Source: an uncultured Eubacteriales bacterium | GTDB lineage: Bacteria > Bacillota > Clostridia > Oscillospirales > Acutalibacteraceae | Length of the DNA stretch: 30,612 nucleotides | Direction of reading: 5' to 3' | Assembly: GCA_934491515.1 (NCBI GenBank) | Contig: CAKSTF010000018.1 | Location: 1 to 30,612 of the forward strand | Part shown: piece by piece, positions 1 through 8,261 of the stretch | Layout: every line of letters begins with the position of its first letter | How positions within the stretch are numbered: the first letter of the stretch is position 1 | Made by a program: the position numbers and the translations under genes | Notes under the pieces: generated by a model | What the model was told of the DNA's origin: nothing | Seen by the model: the letters and a program-made list of their open reading frames with translations, nothing else | Database searches by the model: none

Positions 1-474
1 GCGGCACGCGTAGGTATGGATGCCGCAGCGTATGCCGAAAAACTTCAGGCTGCTAATGACTTTGCTACCATGACGGAGACCAAGGTTTCCGTAAGGGATG
101 ACTTCGGCGAAGAAAACAAGTTCCTCTATGTTGTATACTCCGCAATGGACGAAGCAAACATAGGCGACTATGAAACTGCCGAACTCGTTATCACGATAAA
201 CGGTCATACAGTTGTTAAAACAATCAATAAGGTTTACACCTCTGTTAACTACAACAACGGCACGATTGCTTCCGGCGAAGATTTCGGTGTTGAAGGCGTT
301 AAGTACATTTACTACGCAACCATATCTTTCGCAAGAGAAACCGTGGAAAACCACGGAGACGCAGATGTTGAAATTTTTGCAAGAATCAATATAAGAGATG
401 CATCCGGCAATCTTATTACCGTTGAAGGTGCTCACCTTGTAACAACGCTTGCGGAACTTTCAACCGTAGAATAA
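1..474 (+). CDS. C-terminal part of an unidentified protein
   Basis: The reading frame is open from the first base of the window and ends in TAA, so this is the 3' end of a longer gene; the ATG at 16 is probably internal. About 157 residues are visible. They are rich in Thr, Val, Asn and acidic residues, with alternating hydrophobic stretches (for example ELVITINGHTVV and EIFARINIRD) that suggest beta strands, as in extracellular or surface proteins. There is no membrane segment, Cys or sorting motif near the C-terminus. I do not recognise a family. The 46-residue peptide gene starts 30 bases downstream and both probably share the terminator at 651-689, so they may be co-transcribed. Confidence 0.7.
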   Translation, partial: AARVGMDAAAYAEKLQAANDFATMTETKVSVRDDFGEENKFLYVVYSAMDEANIGDYETAELVITINGHTVVKTINKVYTSVNYNNGTIASGEDFGVEGVKYIYYATISFARETVENHGDADVEIFARINIRDASGNLITVEGAHLVTTLAELSTVE

Positions 475-504
475 ATATAAACGATAGAAAGGAAACGAGA
501 ACCA

Positions 505-645
505 ATGAAATTCAACAAACCTGAAGTGGAATTCGTTAATTTAGAAGACCTTGATATCGTTTTAAAGATATCTGAGGTAACGGGTGGCGGAAACATCAAC
601 CCGGGCAGCGGAACCGATTACGGCGACGGCGATTTCGGATTCTAA
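505..645 (+). CDS. 46-residue Gly/Asp-rich peptide, unknown function
   Basis: This short ORF (ATG to TAA) follows a purine-rich AAAGGAAA ribosome binding site about 10 bases upstream and ends just before a strong terminator. The product begins MKFNKPEVEFVNLEDLDIVL, an acidic, hydrophobic N-terminal half. A Gly-Gly-Gly sits at residues 27-29, and the tail is almost entirely Gly, Asn, Asp, Ser and Thr with a final FGF. It has no Cys and no signal peptide. The two-part layout (leader-like half, Gly-rich tail after a GG) resembles peptide precursors, but no modifying enzyme or exporter is visible in the window. From general recollection, not a search, short MK-x-P-E-type peptides with Gly-rich tails are common in gut Clostridia. 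The gene is likely real; the function is unknown. Confidence 0.6.
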   Translation: MKFNKPEVEFVNLEDLDIVLKISEVTGGGNINPGSGTDYGDGDFGF

Positions 646-650
646 AAAAG

Positions 651-689
651 AAAAAAACACCCCGTGCTGCGGCACGGGGTGCTTTTTTA
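651..689 (+). terminator. Rho-independent terminator after the peptide gene
   Basis: A perfect 10-bp GC-rich stem (CACCCCGTGC at 658-667, GCACGGGGTG at 672-681) with a TGCG loop is followed by a run of six T. An A tract precedes it, so it could also act weakly on the other strand. Confidence 0.93.
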
Positions 690-692
690 CTC

Positions 693-721
693 TTGACTGA
701 AATATGTTTTAATGTTAGATT
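693..721 (+). promoter_or_regulatory. Sigma-A promoter for the MATE gene
   Basis: TTGACT at 693-698 and TAGATT at 716-721 are separated by 17 bases, directly after the upstream terminator. The predicted leader contains a perfect 7-bp hairpin (CGCAGCA at 742-748 with TGCTGCG at 752-758) before the AGGGGAG ribosome binding site. Confidence 0.6.
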
Positions 722-779
722 AGTACTACAACACATAACAGCGCAGCATTGTGCTGCGAAGATGCACAGGGGAGAAACG

Positions 780-2106
780 ATGAGAAAGTATATAGGGGAC
801 CGTGCTTTTTACAAACGCGTGTTAGCGCTTATGATACCGATAATGGTGCAGAACGGAATCACCAATTTTGTCAGTATGCTTGATAACATAATGGTGGGTA
901 GACTCGGCACCGCCCAGATGAGTGGTGTTGCCGTTGCAAACCAACTTGTTATGGTATTCAATATATGTATATTCGGCGCGGTTTCGGGTGCCGGCATTTT
1001 CGGCGCGCAGTTTTTCGGCAAGGGCGATAATGAAAACGTAAGGAATACTTTTCGCTTCAAACTCGTTTTTTGCACCGCACTTTCGGTAATAGGTATTACG
1101 GTGCTGTTGATTTTCGGCAAAAATCTTTCGGCGCTTTATTTAAAAGGCGAAGGCTCACCCGAAACAGCGGCGCAGACCCTTAAGGCTGCAACAGATTACA
1201 TAAAGGTAATAATTATCGGGTTTATTCCGCACGCCATTACGCAAAGTTATGCTTCAACACTAAGAGAAACCGACAAGGCGATAACTCCGATGGTGGCGGG
1301 ACTTATTGCGGTATATGGGCGTAAAGGGCGCGGCGATTGCTACGGTAATGTCACGTTTTGTAGAGGTTATGTTCTTAATTATCACTACATACAAAAAGCG
1401 CTCGGAAAATCCTTTCATTATCGGCGCTTTCAAAACGTTTGCAGTACCTGCGGCACTTATATTTGCCATAATAAAAAAAGGTCTGCCGCTTATGCTTAAT
1501 GAAACGCTTTGGGCGGTAGGCAATGCGCTTTTAAATCAAAGTTATTCTCTTAAGGGCCTTGATGTGGTGGGGGCAAACAACATTTGCCACACGTTCTTTT
1601 TAATATTTTCGGTATCATTTATGGCGATTGGCAGCTGCGTTGCCATAATAGCAGGGCAGCAACTCGGTGCCGGTGAACACGAAAAGGCGCGCGACAGCGT
1701 TAGAAAGCTCATTTTCTTTTCGTTTGCTTCAACCATTGTTTTTGCGGTAATGTTTGCACTGTGTGCAGATTTTATACCGTATATATACAACACAACAGAT
1801 TCCGTGCGCCTTATGGCGCGAAATCTTATGCTGCTTACGGCGCTTTTCCTGCCTTTTGACGCAGTGGCACACTCCTGCTACTTTACAATGCGTTCGGGCG
1901 GTCAGGTGTGGATTACAATGGCTTTTGACGGCGGAAGTTTATGCCTTATATCATATCCGCTGGCGTTTGTACTTGCAAGATTTTCGCCGCTTAGCATATA
2001 CGGTGTTTTCACAGCCTGCCAATGCGTATCGGTTTTAAAAGCCGCCGTGGGCTGTCTGCTTGTAAGGAAGGGCGTATGGGTACGCACGCTTACGATAAAA
2101 GATTAA
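780..2106 (+). pseudogene. MATE family efflux transporter, frameshifted by an internal deletion
   Basis: The start at 780 (MRKYIGDRAFYKRVLALMIP) follows AGGGGAG. The first frame encodes a normal MATE N-terminal half with membrane segments and the MLDNIMVGRLGT signature, up to VAGLIAVY near 1313. It then runs out of homology and stops at 1499. From about 1310 the rest of the protein (YMGVKGAAIATVMSRFVE to the end) continues in a frame shifted by one, ending at 2106. MATE proteins normally have about 20 residues between the two pieces (an Asn-rich helix and a GKFG-like loop before MGVKGAAIAT). The lesion is therefore a deletion of roughly 60 bases that is not a multiple of three. The two halves together make about 440 residues. 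MATE proteins export drugs or metabolites by cation antiport; this copy should not give a working protein unless the deletion is an assembly error. Confidence 0.85.
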
Positions 2107-2111
2107 AAACT

Positions 2112-2157
2112 AAAAAACCGACCGAACGGCAATTTGCTTTTCGGTCGGTTTTTTTTA
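2112..2157. terminator. Bidirectional terminator between the two broken transporter genes
   Basis: An 11-bp stem (AACCGACCGAA at 2116-2126, TTCGGTCGGTT at 2140-2150) has an A run before it and eight T after it, so it can end transcription from both convergent sides. Confidence 0.88.
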
Positions 2158-2857
2158 TTAAGGTGCGGTTCTTTGAAAACCGGCAATTTTACGGATAATT
2201 TGTTTTCTGCCCGCAAAAAAGATTGCAATAACCGAAATAATCTGCACAAACTGCCAGCCGCGCCAATTAAGGCAAATAAACAAAATCTGAATTACCATCA
2301 CCGCGGTGTTTAAAAACAACGTCTTTTTGAGAAGTATAAACGGAATCAGCCGCCGCGTATTTCCTGCCCGTATTAAAAATACGATAAAATAACTTGCGAA
2401 TGTTGCAACGGTTGCGTCCTGCAATTACGTTGCTGCCCGAAAGCAGTTTATCACCCGGCATTTTAACTGCCGTTTCGGATTCGCCGGTAAGTATTGATTC
2501 GTTTACCTCCAAACGTCCTTCTTCCAAAATACAGTCGGTGCATAAAACGCTGCCTGCGGTAAGCAGCAAAACGTCTCCGTTTTTGATTTCCTCCGGGCGG
2601 ACGGTATATTCTTGTCCGCCGCGCAGCACCGTGGCTGAAGGTGACGCCAGCAGCGTCAAGCGTTCAATCTGCCGTTTGGCTTTTATCTCCTGTATTATTC
2701 CCACAACGGTATTTATAAGTATGATAAAAATGAAAAGTATGTTTTTCCACGCGCCTACGGCAGCCAGCGCTATTGCAATCATCAGATTCAGCGCATTGAA
2801 CACGGTGCATATATTGTCCCGCAGGATCTGCGACACGGTTTTTGTGGCATTGTTCAT
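2158..2857 (-). pseudogene. Cation P-type ATPase remnant with the catalytic core deleted
   Basis: Read on the minus strand, a strong GGGGGAGGA ribosome binding site precedes ATG at 2857. The first 150 or so residues are clear P-type ATPase: two membrane segments, an IIQEIKAKRQIERL stretch, and the actuator domain with the VNESILTGESETAVK motif (TGES) and SGSNVIAGR. After about 2410 this frame turns to nonsense. A second frame (stop at 2158) instead encodes an 80-residue hydrophobic segment that fits the last membrane helices of the same family. The phosphorylation motif DKTGT, the nucleotide-binding domain and the middle helices are absent. Working members have roughly 800 or more residues, so about 550-600 codons are missing. 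This is a decayed gene; the metal or Ca2+ specificity cannot be told. The C-terminal assignment is less certain than the N-terminal one. Confidence 0.82.
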
Positions 2858-2960
2858 AAAAATTCCTCCCCCGAGTTGCCTTTCGATTTGTTATACGCAA
2901 AATGGAGAAAAAGGTTGGAATAAAACATTTTAAACAACAGTAAAGCGGTGATTTGCGCAT

Positions 2961-2993
2961 AAAAAAACGCAGTCCCCGTAATGGGGACTGCAA
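2961..2993 (-). terminator. Terminator after nth
   Basis: A perfect 9-bp stem (GCAGTCCCC at 2969-2977, GGGGACTGC at 2983-2991) is flanked on the left by seven A, which reads as a U run on the minus strand, 30 bases beyond the nth stop. Confidence 0.9.
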
Positions 2994-3020
2994 CTTAAAC
3001 GTCAAAACAAATTTACTGTT

Positions 3021-3647
3021 TTAAAGTTTTTTCGGACAAAAGTCATTCATCGGGCAGCGCTCGCAAAAGGCTTTTCTTGCTGTGCAAATATCGCGGCCGA
3101 AAATCACCGCGCGGTGGCAAAAGGCATTGGATTTTTCGGGCGGCAGAAGTTTCCGCATGGCTGTTTCAACTTTTAGGGGGTCTTTTGTTTCCACAAATCC
3201 CAATCGGTTGCAAAGCCTTATAAAATGCGTATCGGCAACTACTGCCGGTTTGCCGTAAATATCGCCGCAAACAAGATTTGCGGTTTTTCTGCCCACGCCT
3301 TTAAGGGTGGTAAGTTCCTCTATACTGTCCGGCACCTTGCCGCCGAAGTCGCTTACAAGTTTTTTTGAAATTTCAACAAGGTCTACGGCTTTGGTTTTGT
3401 AAAGACCGCAGGTTTTTATAAGTTCCTCAACGCGTTTTACGTCTGCCGCAGCCATTTTTTCCGCGGTGGGAAACTCCGCAAACAAACGGGGAGTCACAAT
3501 ATTTACACGCGCGTCGGTACACTGCGCCGAAAGCCTTGTTGCGATAAGCAGCTGAAAAGCATTGGTATAGTTAAGGGAACAAACGGCGTCCGGATACAGT
3601 TCTTCAAGCGCCGCTACCGCAGCGGCGGCGCGTTCTTTCTTACGCAC
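3021..3647 (-). CDS. nth: Endonuclease III (DNA glycosylase/AP lyase)
   Basis: This base-excision repair enzyme removes oxidised pyrimidines and cuts the strand at the abasic site. The 208-residue length is typical. The helix-hairpin-helix LKGVGRKTAN carries the catalytic lysine (K121), followed by the catalytic aspartate in VADTHFIRL (D139). The C-terminus has the [4Fe-4S] ligands C188-x6-C195-x2-C198-x5-C204. The usual LLSAQTTD stretch is RLSAQCTD here. The start is GTG at 3647, preceded by GGAGGA. The gene overlaps the end of the upstream PTS-type gene by 8 bases, so the two are co-transcribed and probably translationally coupled, although no functional link is evident. Confidence 0.96.
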   Translation of the reverse strand: MRKKERAAAAVAALEELYPDAVCSLNYTNAFQLLIATRLSAQCTDARVNIVTPRLFAEFPTAEKMAAADVKRVEELIKTCGLYKTKAVDLVEISKKLVSDFGGKVPDSIEELTTLKGVGRKTANLVCGDIYGKPAVVADTHFIRLCNRLGFVETKDPLKVETAMRKLLPPEKSNAFCHRAVIFGRDICTARKAFCERCPMNDFCPKKL

Positions 3648-4698
3648 GGGAAATATCCTCCAGTTTCATATCGCCCTTTTTAATAGCACCCATTTTCCGC
3701 ATTGCCTCGGCAATCGCAAGGGAAACGGCGGCAGGCAGAACAAACTGCATAAGGATTATAAGAAGAATACTCGTAGCGGGTGCGGTACCGGCTGCCGTCA
3801 TGGATTCAAAACTCATAAACTGGCCCACAAGACCGGCAGACCCCATTCCCGAACCTACGGGGTTGCTCACCATTTTAAATACCGCCGATGATATGGGACC
3901 TAAAATCGCGCTTGAAATAATTGAGGGCAGCCATATAAGGGGATGTTTTACTATATTTGGCATCTGTATCATGGAAGTGCCTATACCCTGAGCAATAAGA
4001 CCGCCCAGTTTGTTTTCGCGGTAACTTATAACCGCAAAGCCTACCATGTTGCAGCAGCAGCCTATTGTGGCGGCGCCTGCCGCAAGACCGGAAAGCCCCA
4101 TAGAAATACCGATAGCGGCGGAGGAAATCGGCAAAGTAAGCAGAATTCCCATAACTACGGAAACCGCCATACCGCCTAAAATCGGGCTTTTTTCAACGTT
4201 TATGTTAACAAGCGCGCCGACCCACTTCATGGCGGTGGATATGTAAGGACCTACAAGAAATCCTGCGGCAGCGCCTGCAATTATGCAGCAAAACGGGGTA
4301 AGTATGATTTCAAGTTTTGTTTTGCCGGAAACCAGCGCGCCTATTTCTATTGCAACGTATGCTGCGATAAAAGCGCCAAGCGGTTCGCCCGGTGCGCCCA
4401 GGGCAAAACTTTCAACCGAAATTTTCGGAAATGCGCCGACAAGTCCGCAAACGGCGGCGGAAACGGTAGTAAGCGGCGAGGCTTTAAGTTTTACCGCGGT
4501 TCCCACGCCTATACCGGCGCCGGTGACCGTTTTTGCAAAACTGCCTATTGCCACAAGGTAAGAACCGACGAATGTTCCGGCACCCACAAGGTTGCCTATC
4601 TGGCATATTATAGTGCCGATAATAAGTGTTGAGAACAGACCGTAAGCCATTCCCGAAAGGCCATCGATAAACAGGCGATTTAAATACTTTTTAACCAT
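3640..4698 (-). CDS. PTS sugar transporter subunit IIC family membrane protein
   Basis: A 352-residue polytopic membrane protein beginning MVKKYLNRLFIDGLSGMAYG. It has about eight to ten hydrophobic segments rich in Gly and Ala, including glycine-rich stretches such as GSFAKTVTGAGIGVGTAVKLKASPL and SNPVGSGMGSAGLVG. This matches the EIIC_2 type of phosphotransferase-system permease domain, which stands alone without fused IIA or IIB domains. No IIA, IIB, HPr or sugar-metabolism gene lies nearby, so the substrate is unknown and true PTS-coupled transport is not established. It has its own near-perfect promoter at 4735-4763 and an AGGAGAG ribosome binding site. The nth gene follows with an 8-base overlap. 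Confidence 0.8.
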   Translation of the reverse strand: MVKKYLNRLFIDGLSGMAYGLFSTLIIGTIICQIGNLVGAGTFVGSYLVAIGSFAKTVTGAGIGVGTAVKLKASPLTTVSAAVCGLVGAFPKISVESFALGAPGEPLGAFIAAYVAIEIGALVSGKTKLEIILTPFCCIIAGAAAGFLVGPYISTAMKWVGALVNINVEKSPILGGMAVSVVMGILLTLPISSAAIGISMGLSGLAAGAATIGCCCNMVGFAVISYRENKLGGLIAQGIGTSMIQMPNIVKHPLIWLPSIISSAILGPISSAVFKMVSNPVGSGMGSAGLVGQFMSFESMTAAGTAPATSILLIILMQFVLPAAVSLAIAEAMRKMGAIKKGDMKLEDISRA

Positions 4699-4734
4699 TT
4701 TTCTCTCCTCTTTAAAAAAGCATATACTACTTTA

Positions 4735-4763
4735 ATTATATTACAGCGCACAAAGTTAGTCAA
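4735..4763 (-). promoter_or_regulatory. Sigma-A promoter for the PTS IIC-nth operon
   Basis: On the minus strand, TTGACT (4758-4763) and TATAAT (4735-4740) are spaced by exactly 17 bases, about 37 bases upstream of the start codon. Confidence 0.85.
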
Positions 4764-4779
4764 GCGCTGTATTTATGCA

Positions 4780-4808
4780 TTGAAACAGACTTCAGTTTAT
4801 GATAAAAT
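4780..4808 (+). promoter_or_regulatory. Sigma-A promoter for the 4826-9770 operon
   Basis: TTGAAA at 4780-4785 and TAAAAT at 4803-4808 have a 17-base spacer. The start codon follows closely, so the leader is only about 10 bases. It is divergent from the promoter at 4735-4763. Confidence 0.75.
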
Positions 4809-4825
4809 AAAAAAGGTGATTGTTT

Positions 4826-5485
4826 ATGACAAAATTATATCTTATAAGACATTGCGAGGGTATCGGTAACGTGCAGCGTATATTTAACGGAACTACCGAT
4901 TGCGACATAAGCGAACTCGGTGCGCAGCAGCTTACTTTCCTTGCAAAGCGGTTTGAGGACGTACATATCGACGCGGTGTATTCAAGCCCGCTTATCAGGG
5001 CGCAAAAAACCGCGCACGCCGTTGCAGACGGCAAAAAACTTCCCGTTATTACGGAACCGCTGCTTATCGAACTTTACGGCGGCGTGGTAGAGGGACGGTC
5101 GTTTTCCGAAAGTTTTAAAGAATATCCCGACCTTGCCGATAAGTGGCTGCATTCTCCGCAGGACTTTTGTCCGGAGGGCGGCGAGTCTATGCGCAGCGCA
5201 TACGAACGCATATATAAGGCGGTCTTGAAAATCGCTTCCGAAAACCGCGGCAAAACGGTTGCTGCGGCTACTCACGGCGGCATTATTCGCTGCCTGCTTT
5301 CAAGACTTTTATACGGAACTATTGAAAAACTTTCAAGCGTTCCGTGGTGCGAAAATACGGATGTTCTGCTTATGGAGATCGACGACAGCAACAACATAAA
5401 ACTTTGCTTTTATAATGACCATTCGCACCTTTCGGAGGATCTGCTGCCGAAACGCAGCAAGGTTGCGGATTTTGTAAAGGAATGA
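4826..5485 (+). CDS. Histidine phosphatase (phosphoglycerate mutase) family protein
   Basis: A 219-residue member of the branch-1 histidine phosphatase superfamily. The phosphohistidine motif near the N-terminus is LIRHCEG (H9), with Cys where most relatives have Gly (RHGE). The second catalytic histidine is in AATHGGIIRCLL, and SSPLIRAQKTA and the acidic PEGGES stretch fit the fold. The substrate cannot be predicted; relatives include cofactor-dependent phosphoglycerate mutases, CobC-like phosphatases and broad phosphatases. The ATG at 4826 was chosen because AGGTGA lies 6 bases before it; an upstream TTG overlaps that site. First gene of a run in which the next start is only 4 bases past this stop. 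Confidence 0.88.
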   Translation: MTKLYLIRHCEGIGNVQRIFNGTTDCDISELGAQQLTFLAKRFEDVHIDAVYSSPLIRAQKTAHAVADGKKLPVITEPLLIELYGGVVEGRSFSESFKEYPDLADKWLHSPQDFCPEGGESMRSAYERIYKAVLKIASENRGKTVAAATHGGIIRCLLSRLLYGTIEKLSSVPWCENTDVLLMEIDDSNNIKLCFYNDHSHLSEDLLPKRSKVADFVKE

Positions 5486-5489
5486 TATT

Positions 5490-5900
5490 TTGATTATAAT
5501 GTCGGTGGATTTAGGGATTGCAAGAACAGGCGTCGCCCTTTCGGACGAGGGCGGCAGTTTTGCGTTCCCGAAGTGCGTTATAGAAGAACGCGACGAAAAG
5601 AAACTTATAGAAAAACTTTGCGCCGCCGCCAATAAGTACAACGCGGCGCGCATAGTTGTGGGACTGCCTAAGAATATGGATGGCAGCTGCGGCGAACGTG
5701 CCGAAACCTGTACTGCGATTGCAAAGGAACTTGAAGTTTCAAGCGGAATTGAGACCGTTTTGTGGGACGAGCGCTGCACAACGCTTAGCGCGCACAGGTA
5801 TTTAAACGTAAATGACGTGCGCGGCAAAAAAAGAAAACAAACCGTGGACGCGGTAGCGGCGGTAATCATTCTTGAGGATTACCTGCGCTCTTTAAAGTGA
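5490..5900 (+). CDS. ruvX: Putative Holliday junction resolvase / pre-16S rRNA nuclease (YqgF family)
   Basis: A 136-residue RNase H-fold protein of the RuvX/YqgF family, which takes part in 16S rRNA 5'-end maturation and is often annotated as a Holliday junction resolvase. Visible active-site motifs are the N-terminal SVDLGIARTGVALSD (D7), the central WDERCTT (Asp-Glu-Arg) and the C-terminal VDAVAAVIILEDYL (Asp). The TTG at 5490 gives the N-terminus closest to the family length and lies 8 bases after AAAGGA; an ATG three codons later is the alternative. It sits between two phosphatase genes with 4-base and 1-base gaps, so it is part of one operon. Confidence 0.92.
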   Translation: MIIMSVDLGIARTGVALSDEGGSFAFPKCVIEERDEKKLIEKLCAAANKYNAARIVVGLPKNMDGSCGERAETCTAIAKELEVSSGIETVLWDERCTTLSAHRYLNVNDVRGKKRKQTVDAVAAVIILEDYLRSLK

Positions 5901-5901
5901 T

Positions 5902-6549
5902 ATGACAGAGAATATTCTATTTGATTTGGACGGCACGCTCACCGACCCCGAAGAGGGGATAATAAACTCGGTGATATATGCGCTTAAATACTTTAGTATA
6001 TCGGTGGACGACCGTAAAAGCCTTTACGATTTTATCGGTCCTCCGCTTACGGACAGTTTTGAAAAACATTTCGCCTTTTCCGAAGCGCAGGCGCTTAAAG
6101 CGGTGGACGTTTACCGCGAATATTTCGCCGATAAAGGAATTTTTGAAAATAGGGTTTACACGGGCACCGAAAATATGTTAAAATGCCTTAAATCTTCGGG
6201 CAAAAGGATAGTTCTTGCAACCTCAAAACCGGAAAAATACGCCGTTATGATACTTGAACACTTCGGGCTTTTAAAGTATTTTGACTTTGTATGCGGCGCC
6301 ACTATGGATGAAAGGCGCAGCTCAAAAACCGCGGTTATAGAGTATACGCTTAAAAAAACAGGTCTTTCGGCTGAAAATTCCGTTATGGTGGGCGACCGCA
6401 GGTTTGATATCGAGGGCGCGCACGAAAACGGGCTAAAGGCAGTAGGTGTGCTTTACGGATACGGCAGCCGCGAAGAACTGCAGGCGGCCGGTGCGGATTT
6501 TACGGCGGAAAGCATTGCGGAACTTGAAAGTTTGCTGCTTAAATTATAA
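5902..6549 (+). CDS. HAD superfamily phosphatase, phosphoglycolate phosphatase-like
   Basis: A 215-residue HAD hydrolase with all core motifs: FDLDGTLTD with nucleophile D8 and acid/base D10, the cap region at about residues 15-80, motif II in VLATSKPEKYA, and motif IV in VMVGDRRFDIEGA. The layout matches the Gph/PpaX-type clade of phosphoglycolate phosphatases and small-molecule phosphatases or pyrophosphatases. The exact substrate is not predictable. It starts 1 base after the RuvX stop and is followed 19 bases later by fhs. Glycolytic side-product repair is possible but is only inference. Confidence 0.9.
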   Translation: MTENILFDLDGTLTDPEEGIINSVIYALKYFSISVDDRKSLYDFIGPPLTDSFEKHFAFSEAQALKAVDVYREYFADKGIFENRVYTGTENMLKCLKSSGKRIVLATSKPEKYAVMILEHFGLLKYFDFVCGATMDERRSSKTAVIEYTLKKTGLSAENSVMVGDRRFDIEGAHENGLKAVGVLYGYGSREELQAAGADFTAESIAELESLLLKL

Positions 6550-6568
6550 ATCAAAAAGGGAGCAGGGT

Positions 6569-8245
6569 ATGGATTATTTATCGGATATAGAAATAGCGCA
6601 GCGCTGTAAAATGGAAAACATTAAAGATATAGCAAAGCGCGCCCATGTGGACGAAAAACACATAGAACAGTACGGAAATTACAAGGCGAAAATAGACCTT
6701 GGTCTGCTCCGCGATTCAAAGCGCGAAAACGGCAAACTTATTCTTGTTACAGCCGTTACTCCCACCCCTGCGGGCGAGGGAAAGACCACCACTACCATAG
6801 GTCTGGCGGACGGTCTTCGCCGCATAGGAAAGGACGTTACGGTTGCGCTTCGCGAACCTTCACTCGGTCCCGTGTTCGGCGTAAAAGGCGGCGCTGCCGG
6901 CGGCGGATACGCGCAGGTTGTTCCCATGGAGGACATAAATCTTCACTTTACGGGCGATTTTCACGCGATAGGCGCCGCAAACAATCTGCTTGCCGCAATG
7001 CTTGATAATCATATCCAACAGGGCAACGCGCTTAATATAGACGTAAGAAAAATAACCTGGAAACGCTGCGTCGATATGAACGACCGCCAATTGCGCTTTA
7101 TAGTGGACGGCATGGGCGGTAAGACAAACGGCGTTCCGCGTGAGGATGGCTTTGATATAACCGTTGCAAGCGAAATAATGGCTATATTGTGCCTTTCAAG
7201 TTCGATAACCGACCTTAAAGACCGGCTTTCACGCATAATTGTTGGATATACTTATGACGATAAACCCGTAACCTGCGGCGACCTTAAAGCGCAGGGCGCT
7301 ATGACGGCGTTGCTTAAGGATGCGCTTAAACCCAATCTTGTTCAAACGCTTGAGGGAACGCCCGCATTTGTTCACGGCGGACCCTTTGCCAATATAGCGC
7401 ACGGCTGCAACAGTGTTATCGCCACCAAAACAGCCCTTAAAATGGGCGACTACACCGTTACCGAGGCAGGCTTCGGCGCAGATTTGGGCGCCGAAAAATT
7501 CCTTGATATAAAATGCCGTATGGCAGGGCTTGTGCCCGACGCGGTAGTTGTTGTTGCAACGGTACGCGCGCTTAAAATGCACGGCGGTCTTGCAAAAACA
7601 CAACTTGCCACGGAAGATATTGCGGCGCTTGAAAAGGGTATACCGAACCTTTTAAGGCATGTAAACAACATTAAAAACGTTTACGGTCTGTCCTGCGTTG
7701 TTGCGGTAAACCGTTTCCCGACCGATACCGACGCGGAAATTGATTTTATAGTATCTAAATGTAAAGAACTCGGCGTTAACACAGTGCTTTCCACCGTTTG
7801 GTCGGAGGGCGGCAAGGGCGGCGAGGCACTCGCACGCGAAGTTGTAAGACTTTGCGAAGAGGAAAAGCCCGATTTCCGCTTTGCGTATGCCGATAACCTT
7901 ACATTAAAAGAAAAGATAGAATCGGTAGTTAAAAAAGTTTACGGCGGCGATGGCGTGAATATTCTGCCTGCCGCACAAAAACAGTTACAGAAATTTGAAG
8001 AAATGGGCTTTTCTGATATGCCCGTTTGTATAGCAAAAACACAGCACAGTTTTTCTGATGACCCGACGAAGTTAGGCGCACCGACAGGCTTTACGGTAAC
8101 CGTTAAATCCGTAAAGGTATCTGCAGGTGCCGGCTTTATTGTGGTGCTTACCGGCGATATTCTTACCATGCCGGGGCTGCCTAAAGTTCCTGCCGCGGAG
8201 AGAATAGACGTTGACGAAAACGGAAAAATAACGGGACTGTTTTAA
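6569..8245 (+). CDS. fhs: Formate-tetrahydrofolate ligase
   Basis: This enzyme makes 10-formyl-THF from formate, THF and ATP. It feeds purine synthesis and is the second step of the methyl branch of the acetyl-CoA pathway in acetogens. The 558-residue length is standard. The signature nucleotide-binding segment TPTPAGEGKTTTTIG is at about residues 64-78, and the LREPSLGPVFGVKGGAAGGG and AFVHGGPFANIAHGCNS stretches are highly conserved in the family. The start is ATG at 6569 after an AAAAAGGGAG ribosome binding site. It is followed 16 bases later by guaB, a sensible pairing because 10-formyl-THF supplies two carbons of the purine ring. No other acetyl-CoA pathway gene is present. Confidence 0.98.
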   Translation: MDYLSDIEIAQRCKMENIKDIAKRAHVDEKHIEQYGNYKAKIDLGLLRDSKRENGKLILVTAVTPTPAGEGKTTTTIGLADGLRRIGKDVTVALREPSLGPVFGVKGGAAGGGYAQVVPMEDINLHFTGDFHAIGAANNLLAAMLDNHIQQGNALNIDVRKITWKRCVDMNDRQLRFIVDGMGGKTNGVPREDGFDITVASEIMAILCLSSSITDLKDRLSRIIVGYTYDDKPVTCGDLKAQGAMTALLKDALKPNLVQTLEGTPAFVHGGPFANIAHGCNSVIATKTALKMGDYTVTEAGFGADLGAEKFLDIKCRMAGLVPDAVVVVATVRALKMHGGLAKTQLATEDIAALEKGIPNLLRHVNNIKNVYGLSCVVAVNRFPTDTDAEIDFIVSKCKELGVNTVLSTVWSEGGKGGEALAREVVRLCEEEKPDFRFAYADNLTLKEKIESVVKKVYGGDGVNILPAAQKQLQKFEEMGFSDMPVCIAKTQHSFSDDPTKLGAPTGFTVTVKSVKVSAGAGFIVVLTGDILTMPGLPKVPAAERIDVDENGKITGLF

Positions 8246-8261
8246 TAAAGGGAGGAAAAAT

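Noticed and set aside
693..779. A start for the MATE gene at 693
   Set aside because: This coincides with the promoter -35 box; ATG at 780 has AGGGGAG in front and gives the usual MATE N-terminus.
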